From NCBI GenBank assembly GCA_965230605.1, contig CBDDLD010000003.1, positions 1 through 56,733 on the forward strand: a stretch of DNA of 56,733 nucleotides, read 5' to 3'. How positions within the stretch are numbered: the first letter of the stretch is position 1; each line of letters starts with the position of its first letter. The translations under genes were made by a program, and so were the position numbers. The DNA is from CBDDLD01 sp965230605 (GTDB lineage Bacteria > Bacteroidota > Bacteroidia > Flavobacteriales > Flavobacteriaceae). The notes under the pieces were generated by a model. It saw only the letters and a program-made list of their open reading frames with translations. It was not told where the DNA came from and did no database searches. This document shows, piece after piece, positions 34,942-45,000 of the stretch.

Positions 34942-37275
34942 ATGATGAAAATAAGAGAGAATCGTAATTCTAATATACTTACCAACTTTTATCCAATTAA
35001 TTTTGAATTAATTGACAATAAATTCAAGGTAATTCAAATTCCCAATAAGGATGGGCTATTGACACAGTTAAGGGAAGACTATAACCATACTCATTCTTTT
35101 TTTAAGCATGGTGATTATGTTTACGCTTCTAATATGCTTGATATAAACCATCCAGACCTTGGAGGCAAAAAGGTGGAATTTGATTTGTTTGAAGACAAGG
35201 AAATAGCAGCTTCTCTTATAAAGCATATCTTTTTTAGAGTATTTCGTGAAAAATACAGACTTATTCCATATAGCTTTTACCCTTTTAGAATTGAATCCCA
35301 AAGGGAGACTGATGATTTAATAGGAAAGGTTGTTCCAGCAACACTAAAGGGTAAAATAGCTTATAAGAAGCAAATCGAAGTGTCTCTAAGAATGATTTAT
35401 ATAAAGGATAAGCCTGTATGGGGTTTTGTCATTAACATAGATTGGCGATGGATTTTTAATATAAACTGTTTCCAGTTAAATAGGGATAAGTTTGATATTA
35501 TAGGGAGAGATGTAAGCCATTCTGTGGTGCTGCCAGGACTAGATAAAATTATGGCTCCTGATAGCTCTTTGGTTGGTTCTGTTAAGAGTATTAGTGGTGA
35601 CAAAGCTATTGTTGAAACCAATGAAGGGCAGGTAGAATATTTATTAGAAGAGCTTTATTTAAAGAAGTCTAAGAGGAATATCTCTGATTACCTTATATTC
35701 AAGACAAGTCAACACACTTGTGATAACGTGTTTGCTGCAATTGATAGACAGAAAGCCAAAATATATAGTGCTAAAAGCGAATTTAATGAGGTTGATAAGA
35801 TAGCTGAATCTATCGCAAAAGACTTTAGCGATAGGAAACAAATATTGGTATATAAGAATAAAAATGGATTCGTTTTTAGGGTTAAAGCATCTAGTCGAAT
35901 ACACCATACTCAATTCGAAATTGAGAAGAAGCAAGAATTTATCTTTAATCCGTCTGGAACACAAACTTGTGTGGGGTATCCAGATAAGGGCTTGACAGAT
36001 TATAGCCCTTATGACAATATTTATTTTACACCTAAGACTATAAAGGTTCTTACCATCTCTCTCAAGAGTAATAGAGGCTTTTTCTCAACCTTTCTGGATG
36101 AAATGATAGAAGGAATACCTAGTTCCAACTATTTTAAGAAAGGCTTGAGAGACAAGTATAATTTGCATCGAATTGATTTAATTCAGAGAGAGGTAGATGC
36201 TCTAACTTTTGAGGAATATGATGAGGTTATTTCTCAGTTAGATGAGCAACCTGACATAGCTCTGATTGAAATTGATTCTAAATTTAGGCAGTTGCCTACT
36301 ACCTCAAACCCTTATTATTTGCTAAAAGCAAGGCTATTAACAAAAGAAATCCCTGTACAGTTTATTACCTCATGGAAGGTCAAAAAATGTACAGAGTTTA
36401 TTCAAAATGCCCTTTGTTTGCAAATTTATGCCAAGTTAGGTGGAGTCCCATGGGTGTTACCAGCAAACAAATCTGTGGATAGAGAAATCATAGTAGGTAT
36501 TAGCCATAGTAAGATTAGGAGTAATTCCTACCAAGGGAGCGATGAAGAGCGTGTGGTTGGGATTGCAACTTTTTTCTCAAGTGATGGACAATATTTATCT
36601 GGAAACAAAACCAAAGATGTTACCTATGAAAATTATTTTGGAGAGTTGTTAAAGAACTTGAGAGGAGAATTTGAGCAACGAGCCAAAGAGGATGGTTGGA
36701 AGAAAGGAGATATAGTTCGATTGATATTTCATATTTTCAAGCCCATTAAGAACGAAGAGTTTAGGGTTGTTAGCGAACTTGTCAAATCATTTAGTGACTA
36801 TACAATCCAGTTTGCCTTTGTAAGAATAAAGAAGACGCATCCATTTAAGCTATATGATACCTCGAAGGTTTTTTATAAAGGCAGAGAAACGTCCAAAGGA
36901 GAGTATATCCCCAAAAGAGGGACAAATTTAGTTTTATCTCCTAGTTCTTGCTTGATACAGTTATTAGGAAGGCATGAGGTGAAAACTCCAAAGCATGGAG
37001 TTAGTAATCCCATGCTTATAGAAATAGACTTACCTAAAGGGGATTTTGATGTCTCTGAACTTGAACCATTGCTGTTTACAGATTTGCACTACATAGTGCA
37101 ACAAATTTATTCCTTTACTCATTTATCGTGGAGAACATTCTTAGCGGAGAATGAGCCAGTAACAATGCAATATTCCTATCTGATTTCAAAGATGTTAGGG
37201 AATTTGAGGTTAATTGCAGGCTGGAAGCCTGATTCTGTTAATTTAAGTTTAAAGCACAAGAAATGGTTTCTTTAG
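34942..37275 (+). CDS. prokaryotic Argonaute, PIWI active site apparently lost
   Basis: A 777-residue long-type pAgo. The N-terminal half (~1-390) is diverged and may include N, L1 and PAZ-like parts. MID-PIWI is clear: LCLQIYAKLGGVPWVLP (the conserved K-x-GG-x-P-W stretch, ~492-508), REIIVGISHSK (~514), VVGIATFFSSDGQYLS, GDIVRLIFHIFKPIKNEEF, TIQFAFVRIKKTHPFKLYD, PVTMQYSYLISKMLG and the WFL C-terminus that Argonautes use to hold the PIWI core. The first catalytic Asp (normally V-G-h-D) is Ser, and the Asp expected after RLIFH is Lys or Pro, so slicing is unlikely. Inactive long pAgos use guide nucleic acid to detect invading DNA or RNA and activate partner effectors. The next gene overlaps it by 13 bp. 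Confidence 0.85.
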   Translation: MMKIRENRNSNILTNFYPINFELIDNKFKVIQIPNKDGLLTQLREDYNHTHSFFKHGDYVYASNMLDINHPDLGGKKVEFDLFEDKEIAASLIKHIFFRVFREKYRLIPYSFYPFRIESQRETDDLIGKVVPATLKGKIAYKKQIEVSLRMIYIKDKPVWGFVINIDWRWIFNINCFQLNRDKFDIIGRDVSHSVVLPGLDKIMAPDSSLVGSVKSISGDKAIVETNEGQVEYLLEELYLKKSKRNISDYLIFKTSQHTCDNVFAAIDRQKAKIYSAKSEFNEVDKIAESIAKDFSDRKQILVYKNKNGFVFRVKASSRIHHTQFEIEKKQEFIFNPSGTQTCVGYPDKGLTDYSPYDNIYFTPKTIKVLTISLKSNRGFFSTFLDEMIEGIPSSNYFKKGLRDKYNLHRIDLIQREVDALTFEEYDEVISQLDEQPDIALIEIDSKFRQLPTTSNPYYLLKARLLTKEIPVQFITSWKVKKCTEFIQNALCLQIYAKLGGVPWVLPANKSVDREIIVGISHSKIRSNSYQGSDEERVVGIATFFSSDGQYLSGNKTKDVTYENYFGELLKNLRGEFEQRAKEDGWKKGDIVRLIFHIFKPIKNEEFRVVSELVKSFSDYTIQFAFVRIKKTHPFKLYDTSKVFYKGRETSKGEYIPKRGTNLVLSPSSCLIQLLGRHEVKTPKHGVSNPMLIEIDLPKGDFDVSELEPLLFTDLHYIVQQIYSFTHLSWRTFLAENEPVTMQYSYLISKMLGNLRLIAGWKPDSVNLSLKHKKWFL

Positions 37276-38147
37276 TAGATAAAGTTAGGATAGAATTGGA
37301 TTTAGAGAATAGTCCAAAGGTTAAGTTATTTCATATGTTCTTACAAGGTAATTCGATTGATAGTATTGAAGTGCCAGAGGCAGACTTGACGTTCAAGCAA
37401 GTTTTAATGTCCCTAAAAATGGATGATAAAAAGCTTTTTACAGAGTCTTATGAGACTCTTTCTACTAGAAAGCCATCCATGCGAACGCCCTTAGTTTATG
37501 ATAATCCTCTATTATTCTCAATAATATGTGGTGTTGTAAAATATGGACTTGAACAGGACTGGATAAAGAGTATTTTAACTCTGCGGTCTCAAAGCGATTC
37601 AAACGATGAAATTAAGCTGATTTCAACAACATTAAGAGGGATATTGGATGGTAACTACCTTGATAATAAGAATCACCATGCAACGGTCATTGTGTTTCAA
37701 AGCTTGTTAGGGATAGAGCTTCTAAATGCTGAATCCCAGAAGAAGGTTTACAAGGATGTTTGTAACAATAAGTTATGCCATGATGCTCCCTTCTTAAATC
37801 TCATGGAAGTGGCTGCATATGATGTGATTATTGAAAGACATGATGTATTAGAGGAAGGGGATTTTATTCGATTATTGGGCTTTGAGGACGTGTTTTTAAG
37901 AAAAGCTAAACAAGTCAGTAATATTATCCAATGGTCAGTAATCATAGTATTCTATTTGGGTATAGGATTAGCTTATTTTTTGGTTCCATTGGTTCAGACT
38001 TTTCTTAGAAAACATGGGATTATATTTACGCTTCTAGGGGGAAGTAGCATGATAATTCTTTTTTGGCAAAGGAACTTCATTTCAACATTAATCAATAACA
38101 GAATCCAACAATTTTGGGGACACAAAACTAAATCAAAAAAAAAATAA
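37263..38147 (+). CDS. two-helix membrane protein coupled to Argonaute
   Basis: A 294-residue protein with a soluble, mostly helical N-terminal ~215 residues and two transmembrane helices near the C-terminus (~222-244, WSVIIVFYLGIGLAYFLVPL; ~253-271, GIIFTLLGGSSMIILFW), ending in a basic tail. It overlaps the Argonaute gene by 13 bp and the next gene by 1 bp (TAATG), so all three are translationally coupled. Several inactive-pAgo systems carry membrane effectors that damage or depolarise the inner membrane when the Argonaute binds its target. This protein fits that role by position and topology; the soluble part resembles no effector I know. Confidence 0.7.
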   Translation: MVSLVDKVRIELDLENSPKVKLFHMFLQGNSIDSIEVPEADLTFKQVLMSLKMDDKKLFTESYETLSTRKPSMRTPLVYDNPLLFSIICGVVKYGLEQDWIKSILTLRSQSDSNDEIKLISTTLRGILDGNYLDNKNHHATVIVFQSLLGIELLNAESQKKVYKDVCNNKLCHDAPFLNLMEVAAYDVIIERHDVLEEGDFIRLLGFEDVFLRKAKQVSNIIQWSVIIVFYLGIGLAYFLVPLVQTFLRKHGIIFTLLGGSSMIILFWQRNFISTLINNRIQQFWGHKTKSKKK

Positions 38148-41100
38148 TGGGAAAGTACAAGAAAAGGAGGAATGCAGCTTGTCCTTGTCGTAGTGGGAAC
38201 AGACATAAAAACTGTTGTCACATTGAAAATGTGATTAGGAAGCGAAAGAAAAAAGAAAAAAGAGAAGGAAAAGAGACGAAGGTAGAAGAGAAACCCTTTT
38301 TAGCTCGGTTCAAAAAAAGTGATAGAATAAAGCTATTTGCAGGACTGCAAACTCATTCTCAGAATCATGGTAAATTCTTGAGACTAGAGGAGCTTGTGGA
38401 GGAGAGCGTTGAATCTCAACTCGAAGGAACAGAGCCATTAGATTATACTCAAATTAATGCCTTTCTATCAAAGAATTACTCTTCTTACGAAATGGAAGAC
38501 CCTCCTGTAAATCTATTTACTGAATTGATTACTTATCATGGTGGAGATTATTTAGTCTTTTCTGGAGATATTGAGTGGGGAAGGTATATTTTGCAAAATA
38601 TGCTCAATGCTTTCCATTACCCTTCTTTAGCTGTACCAGATAAGTTTAGAATGGCTTGTGCCCATGTAACATTATTGTTGTTAAAAATATCTGATACTAT
38701 TGTAAAGAGGAGTAGTTATGAGAGATATTTTGATGCTACAGTTGAATCTATGCGTATTCATGTGCCAAGAGGAGAAGAAGCTCTTAAACATTTTAATGCA
38801 GTTGTATTTACTAAGAGTGAATTAGATTCAATGGCTACTCCTTTTGGTATTAGTTTGGATTTGCTTGATTTATTTGTTTGTCCCGATAACCCTTCTGCCC
38901 ATCGAAATTCGTTCTCAGGGGAGTCTATTTTGTTAGATAAACCATTTTATTGGTGTGGTGATGAGTTGGTGGTTGTTTCGCCTTGTTCTATTATTTATGC
39001 AATAAGTCGCTTTATATGGAGAGCAGCAGACGTACATGGCTGCTTGGTAGCTTATAATGAGGCTTATCATGAGATATTATTGCAAAATAATATGATGGAC
39101 TTAATAGTAATGGGGTGGACACCAATATCCATGAATGGATTGCCAACAGCAACGAGCAACTTGCCAATAAAGGAGCGATTCCTAAAGTTTGATGATGACA
39201 AAATAGCTTACCTAACATTTAGATATAATGACAGGCAAAATACAAATGTGGATGTTGATGAAAGACAGAAAGAGGTTATTTCATGGTTAAACACGAAAGC
39301 TAATGGATTTCAGTTTTTTAACTTAAATGTATTTGCTGTTACGGGGGAGAATAGGTTTCTGTTAGCAGGGAATATAGATGGATGTTTGACTGCTATAATT
39401 TTATCTCCTGAGTTAGAAATTATTAGCCAATCTTCAGAGCATAATAACCTAACTCTTTGGAAATTTGCTCAAGCAAGAAACGAACTAGGAGAAGTGCTAT
39501 TTACTATTAACACGATTGATAGTTACTTTATGTATAAAAGTAATGACCAATCTTTTTATGTAAGTGACGATAGGCGACCTGATTTTATGGTTGTTAGTGT
39601 TGGGGATAGTGGTGCTTTTCAGAAGGATGTGATAAAGAAGCGAGATTTACATTGTATAACTCAAATAAGAGAAGGAGGAATAGCATGTGTGCCTTGTGTT
39701 TCAAGAAGAGATTCAAGTAAGACTTATTATCCCCCAGCTAGTTTGGGGATTAAATTAGAACAAGTGGTTGAGGGGTTTTCAATGCCGATTTGGGTAGAGC
39801 CTTTGTGTGATATTAATGAAGAGGAGGGAGCTTTAAAGATGTTTTATCCTGAGTTGAATGAAGCTATATGTTATTGGCTGTGGCAAATGCAGCCTTTTAT
39901 TGAGAGTGAAATACAAAAGTTAGGCGAAATACCAATTACAATACAATATGAGTTGTTGGAGAAAGAGAAATGGACAGATTTATCAGAGTTTAGAGGAGAG
40001 AGAGAGTCAAATGTTGAGGGACTTTTTAATATAGATATTCATAATAGAAACATTATTATCAAAATTCCATTTGAGTTAGCACCACACTTGCATGGAGTAG
40101 ATAATGCAGGTGAAAGAAGTTTATTAAGAGTTTTGTTGGGAGCATTTAATTTATTTGCGAGAAATAAGGGCATAGCTGAGTTGTTTTCTCAAGAGAAGAT
40201 TGAGGAAGTGGTAGAAAATGCAGCACCGCTAGGTTTAAAGAAAAAAGTCTTTATGTTGGATACATCAGCCGATTTGAGGTTAGACCCCTCTGGATTGATT
40301 CCCCATAGAAATGTCCAACACCATGATGTAAATGTGGTTTTAGATGAAGTATTATCAAAACTAGACAACCTGCCTGAGCTTTCATCAGAAAGTAGTAAAA
40401 AAGACAGGTCACAGTTTATTGTCAAGATAGTAACAAAAGCTCTTCTGCCGTGGTTAAAGGAAGAGCTATCTAAGTATGATTCAAAAGAACTACTTAAAAG
40501 GTTATTAGCCTTGAATGAAAGTGCTATTAATAGAAGGGAGCATCAAAGGCTATTAACACCTTTAAAGATTGCTTGTTTTGTCTCAGAGGAGGAACAAATG
40601 AAAGCGATGCACAATGAGTTAATAGACTTAGATATTACTTCCACATCATTAAGATGTTTGATTGAGCATTTGGGGGCAGAAAGGTATGTAGGTACTGAGA
40701 TTATAAGTGATGAAACAATTGATTTATTAATAGCTATTATGTCAAAAATCATTACTTGGGGTATGATAGGTGATTTTATCCATTTAGGGTTGATTGATAT
40801 TAATATATCAGTTTTGTTATCAGGTAGGCTAGGAACAAATTTTCATAAGGTTGCACAGCCTTTGCTTGAAGCATATAAGCTTTCAAAAGTAGAAGAAGAT
40901 GTAACTGATGCAGAGTCCTATACTCAAAGTGTTTTTGAGTTCGATAATAGGGTAGAGAAAGAGTCAGGTAGCTCTATCCCAGAGGGGATTGAAAATGGTT
41001 TTAAGGAAGTGTATGGGCTTACTCTAACGGACTATAATAGTTTCATGTACTGGGCTGCTATAGTAGGGCTAAATGTGGCTCATAACACGAATGTCCCCTG

Positions 41101-41959
41101 TATAGTGATAAAGAAAAGTGAATTAAAAAGAGAGATAGAGAACGTTTCTGGTGAAACTATAGATGAAGGAGTTTTTGATAGTTTTATTGGCAATTTTTCA
41201 TTGTTTGACAGAGGAAAGGTAGAGAAGCTTCCTAACGGAGATTTTGATATGTTTGATATAAGCCCTTGGAGGTACAATAGGAGGCTTTCGTTATTGAGAA
41301 GACCATTTATTGTTGCAGAATCTAATGTTGAGGGCGAAGAACCAAGCATCTACTATGGATTTAGGCAAGTAATGGTTGCTGCAATGTATGTCAGGCATAT
41401 GATATTTGAGGCTAGGCTGCGTGTTCCAGATGGTTCTAGACTAGATAAAGCTTTAGGGAAAAGGGCGAACAAAAGAGGTGAGGAGTTTGTTCAGGAGGTC
41501 TTGCAGACTTTGAGTAGTATTGGTTCAGAGTCTATAGTTGTAGATGAAGAAGTGGACATAAAACCTAATAAGCAATTCCATGCAGATAAGGACTTAGGAG
41601 ATATTGATGTGCTAGTTATAGATACTCACAATAAGATGATTTTTAGTATAGAGTGTAAGAAAATGTTAGCAGGAAAGAACCCTAAAGAGATGGTGGAAGA
41701 AGCAGATAAGTTGATAGGTAAAGGCAATGATGGTTGGATTTCAAAGCATGTGAAGAGAGATGAATGGTTGAAAGACAATATTGACTTGGTAGAGTCGAGA
41801 TACAACTTAGATTTATCTGGCTTTACTGTAAAATCTCTTTTTATGACCTCTGAGGCTTTATCTTCATCATTTACTAAAAAGAATGAATTAGCCCTACCAT
41901 TTACAACTATTTATCACTTGAGGAGGGATGGAATACAAGCTCTGATTGATTGTGAATAG
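38147..41959 (+). CDS. giant SEC-C protein with C-terminal PD-(D/E)xK-like nuclease domain
   Basis: A 1270-residue protein. The N-terminus has a SEC-C zinc motif (Cys12, Cys14, Cys23, Cys24 in ACPCRSGNRHKNCC), as found at the end of SecA and in many stand-alone proteins. The ~1080 residues between are large helical and mixed regions without motifs I recognise. Residues ~1105-1260 look like a restriction-endonuclease fold: RGEEFVQEVLQTL (helix with the leading Glu), GDIDVLVID (~1150) and IFSIECKKML (E-x-K, ~1168), followed by a helix rich in acidic and basic residues. The D...E-x-K arrangement is complete, so nuclease activity is plausible. It could be the DNA-degrading effector of the Argonaute operon. 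Confidence 0.7.
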   Translation: MGKYKKRRNAACPCRSGNRHKNCCHIENVIRKRKKKEKREGKETKVEEKPFLARFKKSDRIKLFAGLQTHSQNHGKFLRLEELVEESVESQLEGTEPLDYTQINAFLSKNYSSYEMEDPPVNLFTELITYHGGDYLVFSGDIEWGRYILQNMLNAFHYPSLAVPDKFRMACAHVTLLLLKISDTIVKRSSYERYFDATVESMRIHVPRGEEALKHFNAVVFTKSELDSMATPFGISLDLLDLFVCPDNPSAHRNSFSGESILLDKPFYWCGDELVVVSPCSIIYAISRFIWRAADVHGCLVAYNEAYHEILLQNNMMDLIVMGWTPISMNGLPTATSNLPIKERFLKFDDDKIAYLTFRYNDRQNTNVDVDERQKEVISWLNTKANGFQFFNLNVFAVTGENRFLLAGNIDGCLTAIILSPELEIISQSSEHNNLTLWKFAQARNELGEVLFTINTIDSYFMYKSNDQSFYVSDDRRPDFMVVSVGDSGAFQKDVIKKRDLHCITQIREGGIACVPCVSRRDSSKTYYPPASLGIKLEQVVEGFSMPIWVEPLCDINEEEGALKMFYPELNEAICYWLWQMQPFIESEIQKLGEIPITIQYELLEKEKWTDLSEFRGERESNVEGLFNIDIHNRNIIIKIPFELAPHLHGVDNAGERSLLRVLLGAFNLFARNKGIAELFSQEKIEEVVENAAPLGLKKKVFMLDTSADLRLDPSGLIPHRNVQHHDVNVVLDEVLSKLDNLPELSSESSKKDRSQFIVKIVTKALLPWLKEELSKYDSKELLKRLLALNESAINRREHQRLLTPLKIACFVSEEEQMKAMHNELIDLDITSTSLRCLIEHLGAERYVGTEIISDETIDLLIAIMSKIITWGMIGDFIHLGLIDINISVLLSGRLGTNFHKVAQPLLEAYKLSKVEEDVTDAESYTQSVFEFDNRVEKESGSSIPEGIENGFKEVYGLTLTDYNSFMYWAAIVGLNVAHNTNVPCIVIKKSELKREIENVSGETIDEGVFDSFIGNFSLFDRGKVEKLPNGDFDMFDISPWRYNRRLSLLRRPFIVAESNVEGEEPSIYYGFRQVMVAAMYVRHMIFEARLRVPDGSRLDKALGKRANKRGEEFVQEVLQTLSSIGSESIVVDEEVDIKPNKQFHADKDLGDIDVLVIDTHNKMIFSIECKKMLAGKNPKEMVEEADKLIGKGNDGWISKHVKRDEWLKDNIDLVESRYNLDLSGFTVKSLFMTSEALSSSFTKKNELALPFTTIYHLRRDGIQALIDCE

Positions 41960-42006
41960 TTTTAGATAATATTGAAAATAATTGACTAATAAAGACGACT
42001 TAGTGC

Positions 42007-45000
42007 ATGAATGAATACATAAAGAAACTCTCACAAAGGATTGCTTTTATAAAAGAACCTAAAAATAGATTTGTAAACCAAACAAGCGATGGAATAAAGA
42101 TGAGTAATTCTTGGAATGCTTCTCTTTTGTTTGCAGAGTTGGTTTATGAGGCTAACCCTGAGCCTTATTTTACATTTGAGAACTTAGTGAACTTGCGAGA
42201 CGAATTTGAGAAGAAGAAAGGAATCTCAATTGATTTGGATAGACTAATTGAGTGGCAATGGGTGAGAATTGTGCATGGTAATGAAGTGAGATTGCCTAGC
42301 TTTTTACAAAAGTTGTTGTGGGATTTTCCTGAGAGAATAGAGCCTTCTCATCCTGAATTTTTTAAAAAGCATGTTGAAGAACTTACTTTTCTTAATGAGG
42401 TGTATCTAATAACAGGATTTTGGCAGGAGATGAATTTAGTTATAGATGAGTCTAAAGCTAGGAATATTATTGAAGAACATCAATCAACCTATCAGAATTG
42501 TCCAGACTTTGAAGCGTTTATAGAAGGAGGTTTTTTGGAGAGGGAGAAAGATACTGACTGTCTAATTTTAAGGTTGTTAAGAGGACGATTTGAAGATGCA
42601 CCTAAAATGGAGTTGTTCAAAAGTAACATGAGTTATGTTTTTAGCTTAGTGTGGGAAAAAGTATTTGTCAATAAGGGGGGGATTCTTGACTGGATAAGGA
42701 GAGTGCTTGCACATAGGATTTATGGGGGAGACTTGATTCAATATGTATCAAAAGAGGGGAAAGAAGCCTTTTTTGAAAAAGCTTGGAAATTGTTATCAAA
42801 CGAACCCGACTTGCGACTTACGAAGTTTGAAATTGATAAATGCTGGTGGGACAATGAATTTGTACGACAGCAATACGGGGGAGTGTTTCCTAACTCTTCT
42901 GATATTCCATATGAACTCAATAATTCTTCCTTGTTCAATTTGTACTATGGGATGTATGAATTAAGTAGGATAGACCAAAGTGACTTATTTTGGAAGCAAG
43001 ATGTAAGAAGAGATTTTGGTCTATTGATTTCAATTATTATTGAGAATGATAGCCATTATCAAAATTATAGATATGTGCATAAATTATTTGAAGAGTCAAG
43101 AACATCACCATATATTTTGTGGGATACAACTTACATAATCAAGGATAGGTATCCTGAAATAATACCGTATTTATTGCGAAATAAAGATTTAATAGGAATT
43201 GGGATGGACTTGCTATCTCAATTGCAAATAAATACTATTGTTCTTTCAAGTATAGAGAGGGATGAATTAGAAGTAGAGAGAGAAGAGAGTTTGTCTCAAA
43301 TATGGAGTAAATGCCTACATGTAGCTTCTTATTCGCTTCGAGATTGTTCTAACTATGAGATAGGAGTGTTATTAGTTAATATCACTAAACCTTTGATTAG
43401 GAAAGTTTTTAGAGAGAGAATATCTCCTGAAATTCGTTCTGTTTATGTAGAAAGGTATCAAAAAACTTTAAATTGTTTTTTTGGTGAAAATGAGGGAGAA
43501 GGTTTGTCATACCATAATTCTAGAGCTTTTATTCAATTTAGGAATAAGGACGAATTATTAGAAAGTATTATTGGGCACATAAATTCTGGTGATAAGATAC
43601 TGCCTCATTCAAAATACAAGTCAGTCTCATTATGGAAGTATAAGCTGTTGATAGACTTAGTGAAAGGGATGAAAAAGCATGTGGTTAAAGATGATGATAT
43701 TACGGGGGGATTGATAAATTCCATTTTTGATATTTATAAGAAGGATATACAGGAGGAAGAGATTAAGTTTCATAGTGGTTTATTGCGAGAGGTGGAGGTT
43801 GGCTCTGTTGTTTGGATGAAGGATGTAATAAGCGTAAATCAAATAAATTGGGATGTGTTCTTGTTAGAGTTGAACCAATTGAATAGAATTGATGAGTTCT
43901 TTAATCTTGCTTTGGGGCTTTATGTTGATATGGACTCAGAGGGCAATGAAAAAACTCAATGTTTTAGATTGCGTTTCCACTTGTCAATTTTACTTGAAAG
44001 CTATCATTCGGTTGTTCAAACTAAGGTAAAGAGCCTTGAAATTTCTTCATTGGAAGAAACTATAAGACTTAATATCGTTATGTTAGTTAGGAAGCATGGA
44101 ACTTTGATTTTTAAACCTGATATAGGTATAAGGATAAATCGTTCTATTAATTTATTTGCTTATGTATTTGAGTTGAGCAACTTCTTTGATATGAGCAATA
44201 GATTGAATTTAATTAAGAGTGTAGTGTCTGTGGGGATAAATCTTTCTCAATATATCATTATGTATAATGCTATACATTCAGAAGAAGATAAAGAAGCTTT
44301 GATTAAGGAAGTAGAGAAAGTAGATATAGATGGATTTATAAAGAGTAGTTTTTGGTTGCCTGAACTTGAAACGGCTTTAATTGAGGCTGTTAATTCAGGG
44401 TTGTTTATAGAACAAGCTAAGAAAATATTATCTTTTTATGAAGATGTAGTCACAAAGAAAAAGCTTACAGATGAGAAGCAACAACTTATCTTTGAAATTA
44501 AATTGATTATTGCTTTACATGAGAAAAATAAAGATTTGTTGGATGCTGTGCCAATTCCTAAGTCTAAACATAGGTCATATGGGAGTAAGCCATATAATTT
44601 TGGAGAGAGGAAGAAGTTTGTGGAGGGGGTAATGTACTTGAACAATGATGAGATGGAGAAAGCATTTGGTATATTTTCCGCCTTGGCTTTATCAAATATA
44701 GAGAACCCTAATTATTTGCTAATAAAGCTATATACAAGTTTAAAGGCTCTCCAATTAAAAGAACGAACTATATCTAATGAAGATGAAATACTGAAATCTA
44801 TCCAGGAAATATATTCAACAACAGAAAGTGTAGAGGAGCAATGTATAAAAGAAAAGACTGCATACGAGGTTAATTGGGTGTTGCAAATATTATTAAATTG
44901 TTGCAAGGAACTTGATTTAGAAGCAGAGTTCTATAACATATATTATTCAAGGCTAGATAAGTTTCAACGTATTCATCCTGATTATTTAGGAATATCAATT

